Below are positions 5,170 to 5,845 of a stretch of 5,845 nucleotides of DNA, in pieces (the first letter of the stretch is position 1; every line of letters starts with the position of its first letter). The DNA is from an uncultured Eubacteriales bacterium. Lineage in GTDB: Bacteria > Bacillota_A > Clostridia > Christensenellales > Aristaeellaceae. The DNA lies in contig CADCQZ010000239.1 in the NCBI GenBank assembly GCA_902803675.1, forward strand, positions 1 through 5,845. Direction: 5' to 3'. Made by a program: the position numbers and the translations under genes. The notes under the pieces are model-generated. The model was not told the origin of the DNA, did no database searches, and was given only the letters and a program-made list of their open reading frames with translations.

Positions 5170-5845
5170 ATGACCAGCAGACAAAAGCGGAAGCTGACGG
5201 AATTTTTGTTCCTGGTGCCGACGCTGATCGCCTTCCTGATGGTGATCATCATTCCTTTCATATTCGGTATCTACTACTCCTTCACGGACTGGCAGGGCAC
5301 CGGTGTGGTCAACAAGGTGGTGGGCCTGGAGAACTACCGGGCCATCTTCCAGGAGCCGGGCTTCCTGCACTCCTTCCTGGTCACCCTTCTGTTCACCGTG
5401 CTCAACATCATCACGGTCAACGTGGTGGCCTTCATCATCTCGCTCCTTGTCACAAGTGAGATCCGGGGCCGGAACGTGTACCGCGCCGGCTTCTTCGTGC
5501 CCAACCTGATCGGCGGCATCGTGCTGGGCCTGGTGTGGCAGTTCATTTTCTCCAACATCCTGCCCACCATCGGCCAGACCCTGGGATGGGCCACCCTGAG
5601 CAAATCCCTGATCTCCAACAAGGACACGGCCATGATCACCCTGGTGACCGTGAACACCTGGCAGTACGCCGGCTACATCATGCTGATCTACGTGGCGGCC
5701 ATCCAGGGCATCTCCCGCTCCGTTATGGAAGCGGCGGAGGTGGACGGCGCCAAGTACTGGACCCGCATCACCCGGATTCAGATTCCGCTTATGGCCAACG
5801 CCTTCACCATCTCCCTGTTCCTGACGCTGACCAACAGCTTCAAGA
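5170..5845 (+). CDS. Carbohydrate ABC transporter permease, MalF/UgpA type (3' end outside window)
   Basis: This is a membrane subunit of the CUT1 sugar importer served by the preceding binding protein. The frame runs from the ATG at 5170 to the window edge (225 residues) without a stop. Such permeases are usually 290-310 residues, so about 70-80 are missing. Hydrophobic segments lie at about 12-36 (FLFLVPTLIAFLMVIIIPF), 68-94, 104-128, 153-178 and from 207 on. Family features are the N-terminal FLFLVPTL...YYSFTDW, GLENYRAIF (52-60), and the EAA loop EAAEVDGAKYWTRITRIQIP (187-206), which binds the ATPase. The start is supported by GGGGAGGG with GGAGG 6 bases upstream. It is separated from the binding-protein gene by 119 bases containing two hairpins. 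A MalG-type second permease gene would be expected downstream. CUT1 systems often lack a local ATPase gene and share one encoded elsewhere; the window does not show whether that applies. Confidence 0.93.
   Translation, partial: MTSRQKRKLTEFLFLVPTLIAFLMVIIIPFIFGIYYSFTDWQGTGVVNKVVGLENYRAIFQEPGFLHSFLVTLLFTVLNIITVNVVAFIISLLVTSEIRGRNVYRAGFFVPNLIGGIVLGLVWQFIFSNILPTIGQTLGWATLSKSLISNKDTAMITLVTVNTWQYAGYIMLIYVAAIQGISRSVMEAAEVDGAKYWTRITRIQIPLMANAFTISLFLTLTNSFK

Noticed and set aside
1..5845. Defence system, mobile element, CRISPR array or biosynthetic cluster
   Set aside because: No integrase, transposase, Cas, toxin-antitoxin or biosynthetic motifs appear in any frame, and there are no spaced direct repeats or terminal inverted repeats flanking a module.

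Overview
The window reads as ordinary chromosomal DNA from a GC-rich member of the Bacillota, most likely an uncultured gut-type Clostridia (Christensenellales or Aristaeellaceae-like is a guess). The reasons are strong AAGGAGG-type ribosome binding sites, sigma-A-like promoters (TTGACA/TAAAAT and an extended TGnTATAAT), short Lys-Lys signal peptides ending in A-x-A, and two ABC importers of types common in these bacteria. There are no rRNA or tRNA genes, transposons, CRISPR arrays or phage genes.

Layout. (1) Positions 1-1126, plus strand: the 3' part of a polar amino acid ABC permease gene, overlapped by 11 bp by its ATPase gene. This is the distal end of an uptake operon whose binding protein and promoter lie to the left, and a short hairpin plus T5 follows it. 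(2) Positions 1174-1996, plus strand: a single gene with its own promoter for a secreted, methionine-rich protein made of two lipocalin-like beta domains. (3) Positions 2033-2078: a strong symmetric hairpin that probably terminates transcription from both sides. (4) Positions 2086-3468, minus strand: a complete MATE-family multidrug/Na+ or H+ antiporter. (5) Positions 3469-3817: a divergent intergenic region with a minus-strand promoter for the MATE gene, a near-consensus plus-strand promoter, and a structured leader. (6) Positions 3818-5845, plus strand: the start of a CUT1-type carbohydrate ABC importer operon. It encodes a sugar-binding protein and, after a gap with two hairpins, a MalF-type permease cut by the window edge. 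A second permease gene would be expected to the right.

Functionally this is nutrient uptake (amino acids and probably oligosaccharides) with an exporter and a secreted protein of unknown role between them. I found no convincing new biological system. The observations most worth a second look are the regulatory architecture of the sugar operon (candidate operators on the promoter, leader hairpins, intergenic terminator-like hairpin) and the duplicated Met-rich secreted protein.
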